Both the position numbers and the translations under genes were made by a program. Shown one piece after another: positions 9,493-18,324 of a DNA stretch of 64,000 nt; positions within the stretch are counted from its first letter, which is position 1, and each line of letters opens with the position of its first letter. The stretch covers positions 186,001 through 250,000 of the forward strand of contig NZ_BDJB01000001.1 in NCBI RefSeq assembly GCF_002117915.1. Direction: 5' to 3'. Origin of the DNA: Sphingomonas sp. TZW2008. GTDB lineage: Bacteria > Pseudomonadota > Alphaproteobacteria > Sphingomonadales > Sphingomonadaceae. Below the pieces are notes generated by a model, which searched no databases, was not told the origin of the DNA, and saw only the letters and a program-made list of their open reading frames with translations.

Positions 9493-10398
9493 GTGAGCGA
9501 GATATTCAAATTGGGAACGCGCGGCTCGCCGCTCGCGCTGACGCAGGCCGGCATGGTGCGCGACGCGCTGATCGCTGCGCACGGCTGGGCCGACGTTGAG
9601 ATCGTCGTGATCCGAACGACGGGTGATCGGGTGCAGGATCGTGCGCTGGCCGAAATCGGCGGCAAGGCGCTGTGGACCAAGGAGCTCGACCGCGCGCTGC
9701 TCGCCGGCGAGGTCGACGCGTGCGTCCACTCGATGAAGGACGTCGAGACGATCCGCCCCGATGCGATCGCGATCGCCGCGCTGCTGCCGCGCGCCGACGT
9801 ACGCGATCGGCTGATCGGCGCCGACTCCGTGGACGCGCTCCGCCACGGCGCGGTGGTCGGCACCAGCTCGCCGCGCCGCCGCGCGCAGCTTCTCCATCAA
9901 CGCCCTGATCTTCAGATCGTGCTGTTCCGCGGCAACGTCGACACGCGATTGGGCAAGCTCGCGACCGGCGAGGTCGATGCGACGCTGCTTGCCGCCGCCG
10001 GGCTCGATCGGCTCGGGCGGCACGATACGGGCGTCGCGCTGGCGATCGACGCGATGCTGCCGGCGCCGGCGCAGGGTGCCGTCGGCGTCGAGACGCGCGC
10101 CGACGGCCCGGCACGCGCGCTGGTCGCCGCGATCGACTGCGCCGATACGCGGGCGTGCGTGATGGCGGAACGCGCCTTTCTCGCGCGGCTCGGCGCGACG
10201 TGCCACTCGCCGGTCGCGGCGCTGGCGACGCAGGGCGCGGACGGGATCAGCCTGCGCGCCGAGCTGCTCGACGAGGACGGCGAGGATCACGTCACCGCCT
10301 GCCTGACGGGGAACGACGGCGTGGCGGTGGGGACCCAGCTCGCCGAGACGCTGCTCGGCCGCGCGCCGCCGGCGATCCGCCGCCTGTTCGAGGGGTGA
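9493..10398 (+). CDS. hemC: Porphobilinogen deaminase (hydroxymethylbilane synthase)
   Basis: Polymerises four porphobilinogen units to hydroxymethylbilane in haem synthesis. Signatures are KLGTRGSPLALTQA, IGGKALWTKELDRALL, DACVHSMKDVE, GTSSPRRRAQLLHQRPDL, FRGNVDTRLGKL and APAQGAVGVETR. The dipyrromethane-cofactor cysteine sits in LGATCHSPVAAL. The GTG at 9493 is taken as the start because the family begins right there; a TTG 13 codons upstream would add a basic extension not seen in relatives. It gives 301 aa. The stop overlaps the hemD start. Confidence 0.95.
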   Translation: MSEIFKLGTRGSPLALTQAGMVRDALIAAHGWADVEIVVIRTTGDRVQDRALAEIGGKALWTKELDRALLAGEVDACVHSMKDVETIRPDAIAIAALLPRADVRDRLIGADSVDALRHGAVVGTSSPRRRAQLLHQRPDLQIVLFRGNVDTRLGKLATGEVDATLLAAAGLDRLGRHDTGVALAIDAMLPAPAQGAVGVETRADGPARALVAAIDCADTRACVMAERAFLARLGATCHSPVAALATQGADGISLRAELLDEDGEDHVTACLTGNDGVAVGTQLAETLLGRAPPAIRRLFEG

Positions 10399-11063
10399 GC
10401 CGCCGGCTGCTGGTGCTGCGGCCCGCCCCCGGCGCTACCGTCACCGCAGCGCGCGTGCATGCAGCGGGGCTGCACCCGATCCTGCTGCCGCTGTTCACCA
10501 TCGCGCCGCTGGCCTGGTCGCCGCCACCCGGCCGCTTCGACGCGCTGCTGTTGACCAGCGCCAATGCGGTGCGCCACGCCGGCGACGGGCTCGCGGCACT
10601 GCGGGATCTGCCGGTAATCGCGGTCGGCACGGCGACGGCCGAAGCGGCGCAAGCGGCACGTCTGACGGTGATCGCGACGGGCGATACCGACGGCGCTGCA
10701 GCGCTGCGCATCGCGCAGGCGCGGGGCTATCATCGCATCCTTCGCTTGACGGCGGATCGGCCAACCCCGCTTGCCGGCATCGTCGACGTCGCGGTCTATA
10801 CTACCGTCGCGATCGATCATCCGCCGGGTGCGGTAGCCGCGGCGCGCGGCGCGATCGCGCTGCTGCACTCTAGCCGCGCGGCCGAGCGGTTCCGCACGCT
10901 GCTGGATAGCGCGGCTATAGATCCGGCTGACGTTAGGGTCGCGGCGCTCAGCGCAAAGGTCGCCGATGCCGCCGGGGCCGGGTGGCGCGACGTGGTCGTC
11001 GCCGCAACCCGGAACGACGCCGCGCTGGTCGCCGCCGCTGCGACGCGCGCGATTGACCGTTAG
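10395..11063 (+). CDS. hemD: Uroporphyrinogen-III synthase
   Basis: Closes hydroxymethylbilane to uroporphyrinogen III with inversion of ring D. The family is poorly conserved, but the 222-aa product starts SRRLLVLRPAPGATVTAARV and contains FDALLLTSANAVRHAG, VIAVGTATAEAA, RILRLTAD and a late AIALLHSSRAAERF, all typical. The start is a GTG at 10395 overlapping the hemC stop as GTGA. Position directly after hemC and before the mitofilin-like gene supports the call. Confidence 0.9.
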   Translation: MSRRLLVLRPAPGATVTAARVHAAGLHPILLPLFTIAPLAWSPPPGRFDALLLTSANAVRHAGDGLAALRDLPVIAVGTATAEAAQAARLTVIATGDTDGAAALRIAQARGYHRILRLTADRPTPLAGIVDVAVYTTVAIDHPPGAVAAARGAIALLHSSRAAERFRTLLDSAAIDPADVRVAALSAKVADAAGAGWRDVVVAATRNDAALVAAAATRAIDR

Positions 11064-11087
11064 GCCGGGCGCGGAGATAAGGCCGCG

Positions 11088-11987
11088 ATGGACGATGCCG
11101 CGCCGCCCAACGCCCCCCGCCGATCGCGCGTCAGCCTCCTGGTTCTGCTGGTCGTGCTCGCCTTCGCGATCGGGATCGCGCTGATGTGGTCGGCGGTGCG
11201 GGAGGGCAAGGGCTGGTGGAGCGACGGCGCCGCACCCGCGACGCAGCCGAGCCCTGCCGCCGGCGCCGCCGTCGCGACCGCGTCCGCCGTGCTGCCGAAC
11301 GCTGCCGTCACCACTACGCTCGCCGCGCGCGAGAGTGCGCTCGGTGCCCAACTCGCTGCGCTCGAGGCGCGAACAGCAGCGATCAGCGTCGACGTCGCTG
11401 GTGCCGCGGACCGCGCTGGCCAGGCCGAGGCGATCCTCGTTGCCTTTGCCGCGCGCCGCGCGATCGAGCGCGGTACCGCGCTCGGCTATCTCGAAGATCA
11501 ATTGCGCGCGCGCTTCGGCACGACGCAGCAGCGCGCGGTGGTGACGGTGATCCAGGCCGGCCGCGATCCGGTGACGATCGAGGCGCTGCGCCAGGCGCTC
11601 GACAGCAACGCCTCAATCCTGCTCAATCCCGGACCGGGCGACTGGTTCGACGGGCTGCTGCGCGAGTTGCGCACGCTGGTGGTGCTTCACGAGGCGAACA
11701 CGCCGTCGCCGCTGCCGTCCGATCGCCTGGCGCGGGCACGCCGCATGCTCGATGCCGGGCAGGTCGAACCCGCGTTGGAGGAGATCGGCCGACTGCCGGG
11801 CGCCAACCGCGCGACCAACTGGACGGCGGCGGCGCAACGCTACGTCGAGGCGCGCCGCGCGCTAGACACGCTGGAGACCGCCGCGATCGTCGGCACGATC
11901 CCGTCGGCGCAGCGGCCGGCGCTGCCCGCGCCCGCACAGCAGCCAGCGAATACCGATCTACTGCCTCTCGAGCAGCCGACAGGCTGA
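11088..11987 (+). CDS. Mitofilin/COG4223-like inner-membrane protein downstream of hemD
   Basis: A 299-aa protein with a short cytoplasmic N-terminus rich in Pro and Arg and one membrane helix at about residues 16-35 (SLLVLLVVLAFAIGIALMW). A flexible Ala/Pro linker and a helical periplasmic domain follow (TTLAARESALGAQLAALEAR, GYLEDQLRARFG, RLARARRMLDAGQVEPALEE). Alphaproteobacteria often carry such a mitofilin-domain protein behind hemC-hemD, in the place HemX takes in enterics. A role at membrane contact sites or in haem metabolism is inference from position. It lies 24 bases after hemD, in the same transcript. Confidence 0.75.
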   Translation: MDDAAPPNAPRRSRVSLLVLLVVLAFAIGIALMWSAVREGKGWWSDGAAPATQPSPAAGAAVATASAVLPNAAVTTTLAARESALGAQLAALEARTAAISVDVAGAADRAGQAEAILVAFAARRAIERGTALGYLEDQLRARFGTTQQRAVVTVIQAGRDPVTIEALRQALDSNASILLNPGPGDWFDGLLRELRTLVVLHEANTPSPLPSDRLARARRMLDAGQVEPALEEIGRLPGANRATNWTAAAQRYVEARRALDTLETAAIVGTIPSAQRPALPAPAQQPANTDLLPLEQPTG

Positions 11988-12018
11988 CGCGCAGCGCGCG
12001 CTGGTCGGCGGGGAGTGG

Positions 12019-12813
12019 CTAGCGCAACCGTTCGATAAGCGCCGTCGCGCCGTGCGGCGCACGCACCTTGGCGCCGTTGATGAAGAACACGAACGTCTCG
12101 CGCGGCGTCGCGGCCGGCGCGTCGGCGATATAGGGCAGTCCTGCCGGCTGCCCGCCGCCAGCCCAGCAGCGCGCAGCGTCGGCCCACCGTTCGAGCGCCG
12201 CCGGCGCATAGCCCGCCGGCTCCTCCTCCACCGCATCTTCGAGCCGCGCGTAGACGAAATCACCCGACACATCAGCGATCGCCGGGTGGTCGCGCGAATC
12301 GGCGTAGACGATCGCCACGCCCGCCGCCCGGCACAGCGCGACGAATGCCGGATCGGCGAAGCTCGCATGTCGCACGTGGACCGCGTGGCGCAGTGCCACC
12401 CCCTCGTGCTTCGCGGGCAGCAGCTCGAGGAATGCCGCAAAGTCGTCGGGCTCGAATTTCTTCGTCGCCATGAACTGCCACAGGATCGGTCCGAGCTTCT
12501 CGCCGAGCTCGACAATTCCCTGCGACACGAAGCGCTGGATCGATTCGCCGCCTTCGGCGAGGATCTTGCGATTGGTGCAGTAGCGCGATGCCTTCAACGT
12601 GAAGACGAAGCCGTCGGGTGCGGTCGTCGCCCACCCCGCGAACGTCGCCGGTTTGAACCCACTATAGTAAGTGCCGTTCACCTCAATCGCGGTCACCTGG
12701 CGACTGGCATATTCGAGCTCGCGCTTCACCGGCCATTTCTCGGGGAAAAAGCTTCCGCGCCACGGCTCAAAGGTCCAGCCGCCGATGCCGACGCGAATCG
12801 GTGCATGTGTCAT
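12019..12813 (-). CDS. DUF72 domain-containing protein
   Basis: A 264-aa TIM-barrel-like protein of the DUF72 (YecE) family. Visible signatures are the start VGIGGWTFEPWRGSFFPEKW, EVNGTYYSGF, FVFTLKASRYCTNRK, LGPILWQFMATKKF, and a C-terminal AFVFFINGAKVRAP-type stretch. The biochemical role of the family is not known. ATG 12813 is preferred because VGIGGWTF begins a few residues later; the frame is open 14 codons further. It is convergent with the mitofilin-like gene, 31 bases apart. Confidence 0.87.
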   Translation of the reverse strand: MTHAPIRVGIGGWTFEPWRGSFFPEKWPVKRELEYASRQVTAIEVNGTYYSGFKPATFAGWATTAPDGFVFTLKASRYCTNRKILAEGGESIQRFVSQGIVELGEKLGPILWQFMATKKFEPDDFAAFLELLPAKHEGVALRHAVHVRHASFADPAFVALCRAAGVAIVYADSRDHPAIADVSGDFVYARLEDAVEEEPAGYAPAALERWADAARCWAGGGQPAGLPYIADAPAATPRETFVFFINGAKVRAPHGATALIERLR

Positions 12814-13015
12814 GACAGGGCATGTAGCAGGCGGCGCGCCGCGTCGGCAGATCAAGCGGCGGACCAGGCGCTCCGCGACCCGCCACTCGCGTCAGCGGCT
12901 GAGCACCCGGTAGTTGATCCAGGTTTGTATCATTGCTTAGGCGCGGCAGGACCCATCGCCACCACGCTTCGTTCGCCTCGCGGGATTGATCCCATGGCGG
13001 AAGGACGGAAAAGCA

Positions 13016-13393
13016 ATGGCTGTGAAATTTGCCGGCACAATGAACGCGATCAATCGCGGCCTCGACGAGACCAAGGCGACCAAGGGTGCCGACATGGTCG
13101 AGGACTGGGAAGCGGCGCTGGCGGACGTCGATACGCCGGGCGCCAAGGGCATCCTTCGCGATCTGGGTTCGCTGCGCAAGCAGCTCGAGAAGGACACGCC
13201 TGACGCCGATCGCGTCCATGCGCTGCTGCATCGCTTGGGCGAGGCCACGACCAAGATCGCCGACCGCGCGGACAAGTCGCAGGACAAGCTAAAGGCACTC
13301 GGCGAGGCGCTGAGCGAGGCGGGCGAGGAACAGCCCGACGAGGAAGAGGATGCTGCCGCGGCCGCCGCGCCGAAGCGCGCCCGCAAGAAGTAA
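13016..13393 (+). CDS. Small hypothetical charged helical protein
   Basis: A 125-aa protein that I do not recognise by name. It starts MAVKFAGTMNAINRGLDETK after a ggaaaag ribosome site. The body is predicted helical and amphipathic (GILRDLGSLRKQLEKDTPDA, RVHALLHRLGEATTKIADRA), and it ends in an acidic run (EEQPDEEEDAAAAAAP) and a basic tail KRARKK. The acidic/basic tail and small size would suit a DNA- or protein-associating factor, but this is guesswork. A strong hairpin follows 8 bases after the stop. It stands alone between the DUF72 gene (divergent) and tRNA-Gly. Confidence 0.65.
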   Translation: MAVKFAGTMNAINRGLDETKATKGADMVEDWEAALADVDTPGAKGILRDLGSLRKQLEKDTPDADRVHALLHRLGEATTKIADRADKSQDKLKALGEALSEAGEEQPDEEEDAAAAAAPKRARKK

Positions 13394-13401
13394 GTAACAT
13401 C

Positions 13402-13431
13402 CGGATCGGGCGGTCAACGCCGTCCGATCCG
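13402..13431 (+). terminator. Terminator-like hairpin after the small helical-protein gene
   Basis: A 12-bp stem (left arm 13402-13413, right arm 13420-13431, one G:T pair) with a 6-base loop. It sits 8 bases after the stop at 13393 and between two convergent transcription units (this gene and tRNA-Gly). It has no T-run, as is common for high-GC genomes, so whether it terminates or only stabilises the 3' end is not settled. Confidence 0.55.
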
Positions 13432-13531
13432 CTTACCAGACCTCGGTCTTGCACTATAGTCGTCGAACGGTCGGCGATGCTGCGGTAACGCAAGCTTCTG
13501 TGATTTACCGCCGGCACAACGAACAAGAAAC

Positions 13532-13606
13532 TGGAGCGGGCGAAGGGATTCGAACCCTCGACCCCAACCTTGGCAAGGTTGTGCTCTACCCCTGAGCTAC
13601 GCCCGC
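13532..13606 (-). tRNA. tRNA-Gly (anticodon GCC)
   Basis: On the minus strand the 75-base cloverleaf starts GCGGGCG and ends with the complementary CGCCCGC, then T and an encoded CCA (tgg at 13532-13534). The D arm has GCTCAGGGGTAGAGC. The anticodon arm has CAACC-TTGCCAA-GGTTG with anticodon GCC. The T arm has GAGGG-TTCGAAT-CCCTT. All stems pair, so this is a functional glycine tRNA reading GGC/GGU, the dominant glycine codons here. Confidence 0.97.
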
Positions 13607-13807
13607 TCTGGCGCCGTAAGTCCCGGCAGCGAGGCGCCGGGGCTGGGTGAGGCGCGGCCACTAGCAGCGGCTTTTCACCCCCGCAAGCCCAATTGTGCGG
13701 CAATCGTCGAAGTACCGCGCGCCGCCGCATCGCACCGGTCGCGGGGTTGATCCAAATTGCACGCGAGATTGACCGAAGCGGGCCTTACCGCCTACGCCGC
13801 GCGGCGC

Positions 13808-14518
13808 ATGACTGCCCCAACCATCCTTCTCGTGGAGGACGATCCTGCGCTGCGCATGCTTACCGCACGTGCGCTTCAGGAAAACGGCTTTGCCGTCCGT
13901 CCCGCTTCCGCCGCCCCCGAAATGTGGCTCGCACTCGATTCGGGGCCGGTCGATCTTGTGCTGCTCGACATCATGCTGCCGGGCACCAGCGGGATCGATC
14001 TGTGCCGCTCGCTGCGCCAGAAGAGCGACGTGCCGATCATCTTCATGTCGGCGCGATCGAGCGAGACCGACCGGGTGGTCGGGCTTGAGCTCGGCGCCGA
14101 CGATTATATCGCCAAGCCGTTCGGCGTGCGCGAGTTGGTCGCGCGCGTTCGTGCGGTGCTGCGCCGCCCGGCGCTCGATCGCCGTTCGGGTGAGGGTGAC
14201 CAGGGCGTGCTCAAGTTCGAGGGCTGGACGGTCAATCTGCCGCGCCGCGAGCTGACCTCGCCGACTGGCGCCGCCGTCGATCTGACCGGCGCCGAATTCG
14301 ATCTCCTCGTCGTCCTCGCCGATCACGCGCAGCGCGTGATCGCGCGCGAGCGGTTGATCGAACTGTCGCGCACCCGGCTCGGCGACAGTTCGGATCGCTC
14401 GATCGACGTCCTCGTCAGCCGGCTGCGCCGCAAGCTGTCGAGCGCTGGGGAACAGGCGCCGATCGTCACGGTGCGCGGTGTCGGCTACATGCTCAACGTC
14501 CCTGTCGAGCGCGTTTGA
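13808..14518 (+). CDS. OmpR/PhoB-family response regulator
   Basis: A 236-aa two-component regulator. The receiver domain (about 1-120) has TILLVEDDPALR (acidic pocket), the phospho-acceptor Asp in LVLLDIMLPG, MSARS, and the conserved lysine in YIAKPFG. The C-terminal winged-helix DNA-binding domain (about 140-236) has LTGAEFDLLVVLADH, RERLIELSR, RSIDVLVSRLRRKL and VRGVGYML. ATG 13808 is chosen because the receiver begins four residues later; the frame is open upstream for another 17 codons. It is coupled to the kinase gene by a TTGA overlap. The stimulus is unknown. Confidence 0.92.
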   Translation: MTAPTILLVEDDPALRMLTARALQENGFAVRPASAAPEMWLALDSGPVDLVLLDIMLPGTSGIDLCRSLRQKSDVPIIFMSARSSETDRVVGLELGADDYIAKPFGVRELVARVRAVLRRPALDRRSGEGDQGVLKFEGWTVNLPRRELTSPTGAAVDLTGAEFDLLVVLADHAQRVIARERLIELSRTRLGDSSDRSIDVLVSRLRRKLSSAGEQAPIVTVRGVGYMLNVPVERV

Positions 14519-15852
14519 GGCGGCTGCTGCCCTCCGTTGGCCTGCTCGGGCAGGTCGTCGCGATCCTACTGCTGACGATGGTGATCGAGTTCGGCGTGTC
14601 GACGCTGATGTACGAGCGCGCGAGCGAATTCTCCGTCCGCGACGACGAGGCGCGCCGGCTGGCCGAGCATCTCGTCATAAGCCGCCGCCTGCTCGAGGAA
14701 CGCGCGCCGGTGCAGCGCCCGGCAATGGCGGCCGAGCTCACCACCGATCGTTACGAGGTGCACTGGGACGGCATCGCCGATCTGCCGCTCGCGCTCGATC
14801 CCGCGCTCGATCAGACGCGGCGGCAGATCGTCGATTGGGAGCCTAGCCTGCGCACCGGCGACCTGCGGCTGCGGCTGATCTCGCCCGGGCGCAGCTCGAA
14901 GCTGCGCGGCGCGCTGCGGCTGCGCGACGGCAGCTGGCTGCACTTCCGCACATTGGCTGCGGTCGCCAAGCTCGATTTTGCGGTCGAGCGGATCGTCCTC
15001 GCGCTGGTGCCGGCCATCGCGCTGATGGTGCTCGGCGGGCTGATGATCCGCCGGACCCTGCTGCCGCTGCGCCGGCTCGCGGCCGCCGCCGACCGCGTCG
15101 GGCGTGATCCGGTCGGCTCGGTGCCGGAGGACGGGCCGGGCGAGGTGCGCCGCGTGGTCGCCGCGTTCAACCGCATGCAACAGCGCATCGGCGCGCTGAT
15201 CGAGGCGCGGACACAAGCGCTCGCCGCAGTCGGCCACGATCTGCGCACCCCGCTCGCGCGGCTGCGGCTGCGCACGGAGGCGATCGACAGCCACGAGACG
15301 CGCCAGGCGATCGGCAACGACGTGTCGGAGATGGAGGCGATGATCGCCTCGCTGCTCGCCTTCCTCGGCGGCGATGCCGATCCCGAATCGGCCACCTCGA
15401 TCGATCTTGCGGTGATGTGCGCGACGCTGGTCGACGATGCGCAGGATCGCGGGCGCGAGGCGACGTACGAGGGGCCCGATCATTTCGAGTTGCGCGTCCG
15501 CCGACTCGCGGTGAAGCGCGCGCTGACCAATCTCGTCGACAACGCGCTGCATTATGGTGAGCGCGTCTCCGTCGCGCTGGTGCCGGGCGACGGCGAAGTC
15601 ACGGTGTGCGTGCGCGACGACGGGCCGGGCATCCCGGAGGCGGAGCTGGCGCACGTCCTCGAGCCCTTCGTCCGGCTCGATCCTGCGCGCGGCCGCAACA
15701 CCGTCGGTTTCGGCCTCGGCCTGCCGATCGTCGTGCAGGCGATCGAGGCGGAGGCTGGCCGGCTTACCTTGCGCAACCGCCCAGCCGGCGGGCTGGAGGC
15801 GTGCGTCACGCTGCCGATCACGCGCTACGTCGCCCCCAGAAACACAACGTAA
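14515..15852 (+). CDS. Sensor histidine kinase (EnvZ-like architecture)
   Basis: A 445-aa membrane sensor kinase starting with TTG at 14515 overlapping the regulator stop. Transmembrane helices lie at about residues 7-30 (LLGQVVAILLLTMVIEFGV) and 160-185 (VERIVLALVPAIALMVLGGL), with a periplasmic loop between. A HAMP domain (PLRRLAAAADRVGRDP) follows. The H-box is AVGHDLRTPLARL, with the phospho-accepting His. The ATPase domain has NLVDNALHYG, VRDDGPGIPE and GFGLGLPIV. It partners the adjacent response regulator; what it senses cannot be read from the sequence. Confidence 0.91.
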   Translation: MRRLLPSVGLLGQVVAILLLTMVIEFGVSTLMYERASEFSVRDDEARRLAEHLVISRRLLEERAPVQRPAMAAELTTDRYEVHWDGIADLPLALDPALDQTRRQIVDWEPSLRTGDLRLRLISPGRSSKLRGALRLRDGSWLHFRTLAAVAKLDFAVERIVLALVPAIALMVLGGLMIRRTLLPLRRLAAAADRVGRDPVGSVPEDGPGEVRRVVAAFNRMQQRIGALIEARTQALAAVGHDLRTPLARLRLRTEAIDSHETRQAIGNDVSEMEAMIASLLAFLGGDADPESATSIDLAVMCATLVDDAQDRGREATYEGPDHFELRVRRLAVKRALTNLVDNALHYGERVSVALVPGDGEVTVCVRDDGPGIPEAELAHVLEPFVRLDPARGRNTVGFGLGLPIVVQAIEAEAGRLTLRNRPAGGLEACVTLPITRYVAPRNTT

Positions 15853-15909
15853 CAGCGACACAAAACATCACACTGCCGCCCATCGTGAGCAACGCGCGGG
15901 CGGTAAATA

Positions 15910-15940
15910 GGCTGGTCCAAACGTCTTAGGAGCAGCCCCT
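15910..15940 (+). promoter_or_regulatory. Stem-loop around the carbonic anhydrase ribosome site
   Basis: GGCTG (15910-15914) can pair with CAGCC (15933-15937), placing the ribosome site AGGAG in the loop just before the 3' arm. The GTG start follows at 15941. A closely similar arrangement precedes the thioredoxin-TPR gene at 19229-19255. A regulatory function is inference. Confidence 0.4.
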
Positions 15941-16639
15941 GTGAACGAAGTTATCGGCCGCGTCTTCGATTTCGAGACGAAGGTGTTCGAGGACAGCCGT
16001 GCGCTCTACTCGAACCTCGCCACCAACGGGCAGAGCCCGAAGGCGCTCATCATCGGTTGTGCCGATTCGCGCATCGTGCCGGAGCAGATCCTGCAGGCGC
16101 AGCCCGGTGACCTGTTCGTGTGCCGCAACGCCGGCAACATCGTGCCCCCTTATGCGACGCAGAACGGCGGCGTCACCTCGACGGTGGAATATGCGGTGAT
16201 GGTACTCGGCATCCGCGATATCATCGTTTGCGGCCATTCCGATTGCGGCGCGATGAAGGGCCTCGCGGGTGATCCCGCGAAGCTGGAGGCGATGCCCAAC
16301 GTCGTCGCGTGGCTGCGCCACGGCACCGCCGCACGCCAGGTGGTCGATTCGAGCTATCCCGATCTCGAAGACGGCGATCGGGTCCGTGCCGTCAGCCTCG
16401 AGAACGTCGTCGCGCAGCTCGCGCATCTGCGCACGCACCCATCGGTCGCCACCGGCATCGCGCGCGGCGAGATCGCCCTGCACGGCTGGTTCGTCGATAT
16501 CCATAACGGCCAGATGCTCGCGCTCAACGGCGAAACCAACCGCTTCGAAGTGGTGCGCGCCGATCGTCCGTTGCCCGTCGCGCAGCCCGCGGCAAAGCGG
16601 TTGGCTGCCGACTTCTCCTATCAGGAAGCAGCCGAATGA
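15941..16639 (+). CDS. Beta-class carbonic anhydrase
   Basis: Interconverts CO2 and bicarbonate in the cytoplasm. The 232-aa product has the beta-class zinc ligands C40 (IIGCADSR, with the D42/R44 dyad), H99 and C102 (VCGHSDCGAMKG). It starts with GTG after an AGGAG site. The following SulP transporter overlaps by 4 bases (ATGA), so the pair is translated together. That linkage suggests the enzyme supplies or consumes bicarbonate moved by the transporter. The family is clear; the physiological direction is inference. Confidence 0.94.
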   Translation: MNEVIGRVFDFETKVFEDSRALYSNLATNGQSPKALIIGCADSRIVPEQILQAQPGDLFVCRNAGNIVPPYATQNGGVTSTVEYAVMVLGIRDIIVCGHSDCGAMKGLAGDPAKLEAMPNVVAWLRHGTAARQVVDSSYPDLEDGDRVRAVSLENVVAQLAHLRTHPSVATGIARGEIALHGWFVDIHNGQMLALNGETNRFEVVRADRPLPVAQPAAKRLAADFSYQEAAE

Positions 16640-18168
16640 AACACGCGACGGTCGAGCGCGCTGGCGTCTCCATTCCATCCCTGAAATTCTTCGGGCGGGA
16701 TTTCACCGCCTCGATCGTCGTGTTCCTCGTCGCGATGCCGTTGTGCATGGGCATCGCGGTCGCCTCGGGTGTGGCGCCTGAAAAGGGTCTGATCACCGGC
16801 ATCATCGGCGGCATCGTCGTTGGTGCGCTCGCCGGCTCGCCGCTGCAGGTGTCCGGCCCCGCCGCCGGCCTCGCGGTGATCGTTTTCGAGCTCGTGCGCG
16901 ACAAGGGTCTGTCCGCGCTCGGGCCGATCCTCATCCTCGCCGGCGCGATCCAGGTCGTCGCCGGCATCTTCAAGCTCGGCGGCTGGTTCCGCGCGATCAG
17001 TCCGGCGGTGGTGCACGGGATGCTCGCGGGCATCGGCGTGCTGATCGTCGTCGGCCAGTTCCACGTCCTGTTCGACGAGAAGCCGTTCTCGTCGGGGCCG
17101 GAGAATCTTGCGGAAATGCCCGGTCGGCTGCTCGGCCTGTCGTTCGGCGACATCCAGGCGACCGAACTCGCGTTCGCGCTCGCACTGATCACGATCGGCA
17201 CGATGCTGGCGTGGGAGAGGTTCCGCCCGGCCGCGCTCAAGCTCGTGCCCCCCGCGCTGGTCGGTGTCGTCACCGCGACTGTCGTGTCGGCGCTGTTCGG
17301 GTTCGACGTCGCCAAGGTTGCCGTGCCTGCCTCGATCATCGGCGCGATCACCCCGCCGGAAGCCGGCGTTCTCGCGCGCTTCCTCGATCCCAGCATCATC
17401 GCCGCCGCGCTCGCGATCGCCTTCATCGCCTCGGCCGAGACGCTGCTGTCGGCGGCGGCGGTCGACAAGATGCACGATGGCGTGCGCACTGACTACAACA
17501 AGGAACTGCGCGCGCAGGGCGTCGGCAATCTGCTGTGCGGGTTCGCCGGGTCGCTGCCGATGACGGGCGTGATCGTGCGTTCCTCCGCCAACGTTCAGGC
17601 GGGCGCGATGACGCGCGCGTCGGCGATGATGCACGGCGTGTGGATCCTCGGCTTCGTCGCACTGCTGCCGTGGCTGTTGCGCACGATCCCGATGGCCGCG
17701 CTCGGCGCGGTGCTGGTCGTCACCGGCTGGCGGCTCGTCAGCGTCAAGCATGCCCAGCACCTCTATCGCGACTACGGCCTGATGCCCGTCGCGATCTGGG
17801 CGGCGACGCTGTTCATGGTCGTCGCGACCGATCTGCTCACCGGCGTGCTCGTCGGCATCGGGCTCACGGTGCTCGAGCTGATCCCGAACCTGCGCCGCCT
17901 GCGGCTAAAGGTGTTCGAGCAGCGCGACGGTGACGCACACGCGATCTCGCTCGACGGCGCGGCGACGTTCGTCACGCTGCCCAAGCTGTCGGCGACGCTC
18001 GATCGCGTGCCGTCGGGCGCGCCGGTGCGGCTCGACGTATCGAAGCTCGACGCCGTCGATCACACCACGGCCGAGCTGCTGCGCGACTGGTTCCAGCGCC
18101 GCAAGGCCGCCGGCACGCCGGTGGAGCTCCGCGGCCAGCGTGGCCGGATCGCCACACTCGGCGCGTGA
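16636..18168 (+). CDS. SulP-family anion transporter, probable bicarbonate transporter
   Basis: A 510-aa SulP/SLC26 permease with about 10-14 membrane segments (TASIVVFLVAMPLCMGIAVA, ITGIIGGIVVGALAGSPLQV, and the GLLCGFAGSLPMTGVIVRSS-like signature). A short STAS region at the C-terminus starts around VRLDVSKLDAVDHTTAELLR. SulP proteins carry sulfate, bicarbonate or other anions. Translational coupling to a beta-carbonic anhydrase favours bicarbonate, as for BicA and similar carbonic anhydrase-linked SulP proteins. The STAS domain is on the short side. Substrate is inferred from context only. Confidence 0.88.
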   Translation: MKHATVERAGVSIPSLKFFGRDFTASIVVFLVAMPLCMGIAVASGVAPEKGLITGIIGGIVVGALAGSPLQVSGPAAGLAVIVFELVRDKGLSALGPILILAGAIQVVAGIFKLGGWFRAISPAVVHGMLAGIGVLIVVGQFHVLFDEKPFSSGPENLAEMPGRLLGLSFGDIQATELAFALALITIGTMLAWERFRPAALKLVPPALVGVVTATVVSALFGFDVAKVAVPASIIGAITPPEAGVLARFLDPSIIAAALAIAFIASAETLLSAAAVDKMHDGVRTDYNKELRAQGVGNLLCGFAGSLPMTGVIVRSSANVQAGAMTRASAMMHGVWILGFVALLPWLLRTIPMAALGAVLVVTGWRLVSVKHAQHLYRDYGLMPVAIWAATLFMVVATDLLTGVLVGIGLTVLELIPNLRRLRLKVFEQRDGDAHAISLDGAATFVTLPKLSATLDRVPSGAPVRLDVSKLDAVDHTTAELLRDWFQRRKAAGTPVELRGQRGRIATLGA

Positions 18169-18246
18169 GAGCGTCAAGAAACGTTTTGATACGGTTCAGC
18201 AACAATCAAGATGTAATGCTACGATAGCGTAACAGTTAGCCGGCCA

Positions 18247-18284
18247 GCCCGCGACCGCTTCCCTCGGGAAGGAGGAGCGCGGGC
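18247..18284 (+). other. Nested hairpin in the leader of the TorF-type porin gene
   Basis: GCCCGCG (18247-18253) pairs with CGCGGGC (18278-18284), and inside it CTTCC (18258-18262) pairs with GGAAG (18267-18271). It sits 79 bases after the SulP stop and 41 bases before the next gene's start. It could end SulP transcription or act as leader structure for the porin mRNA. No T-run follows. Confidence 0.4.
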
Positions 18285-18324
18285 GGATCGGAAGCAGGAG
18301 GAGCCTCTGCCAACAGGAGGTTCC

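Noticed and set aside
18181..18240. Sigma-70 promoter for the TorF-type porin
   Set aside because: TTGATA at 18186 is a fair -35, but the only -10-like TGTAAT lies 20 bases further, outside normal spacing; not called.
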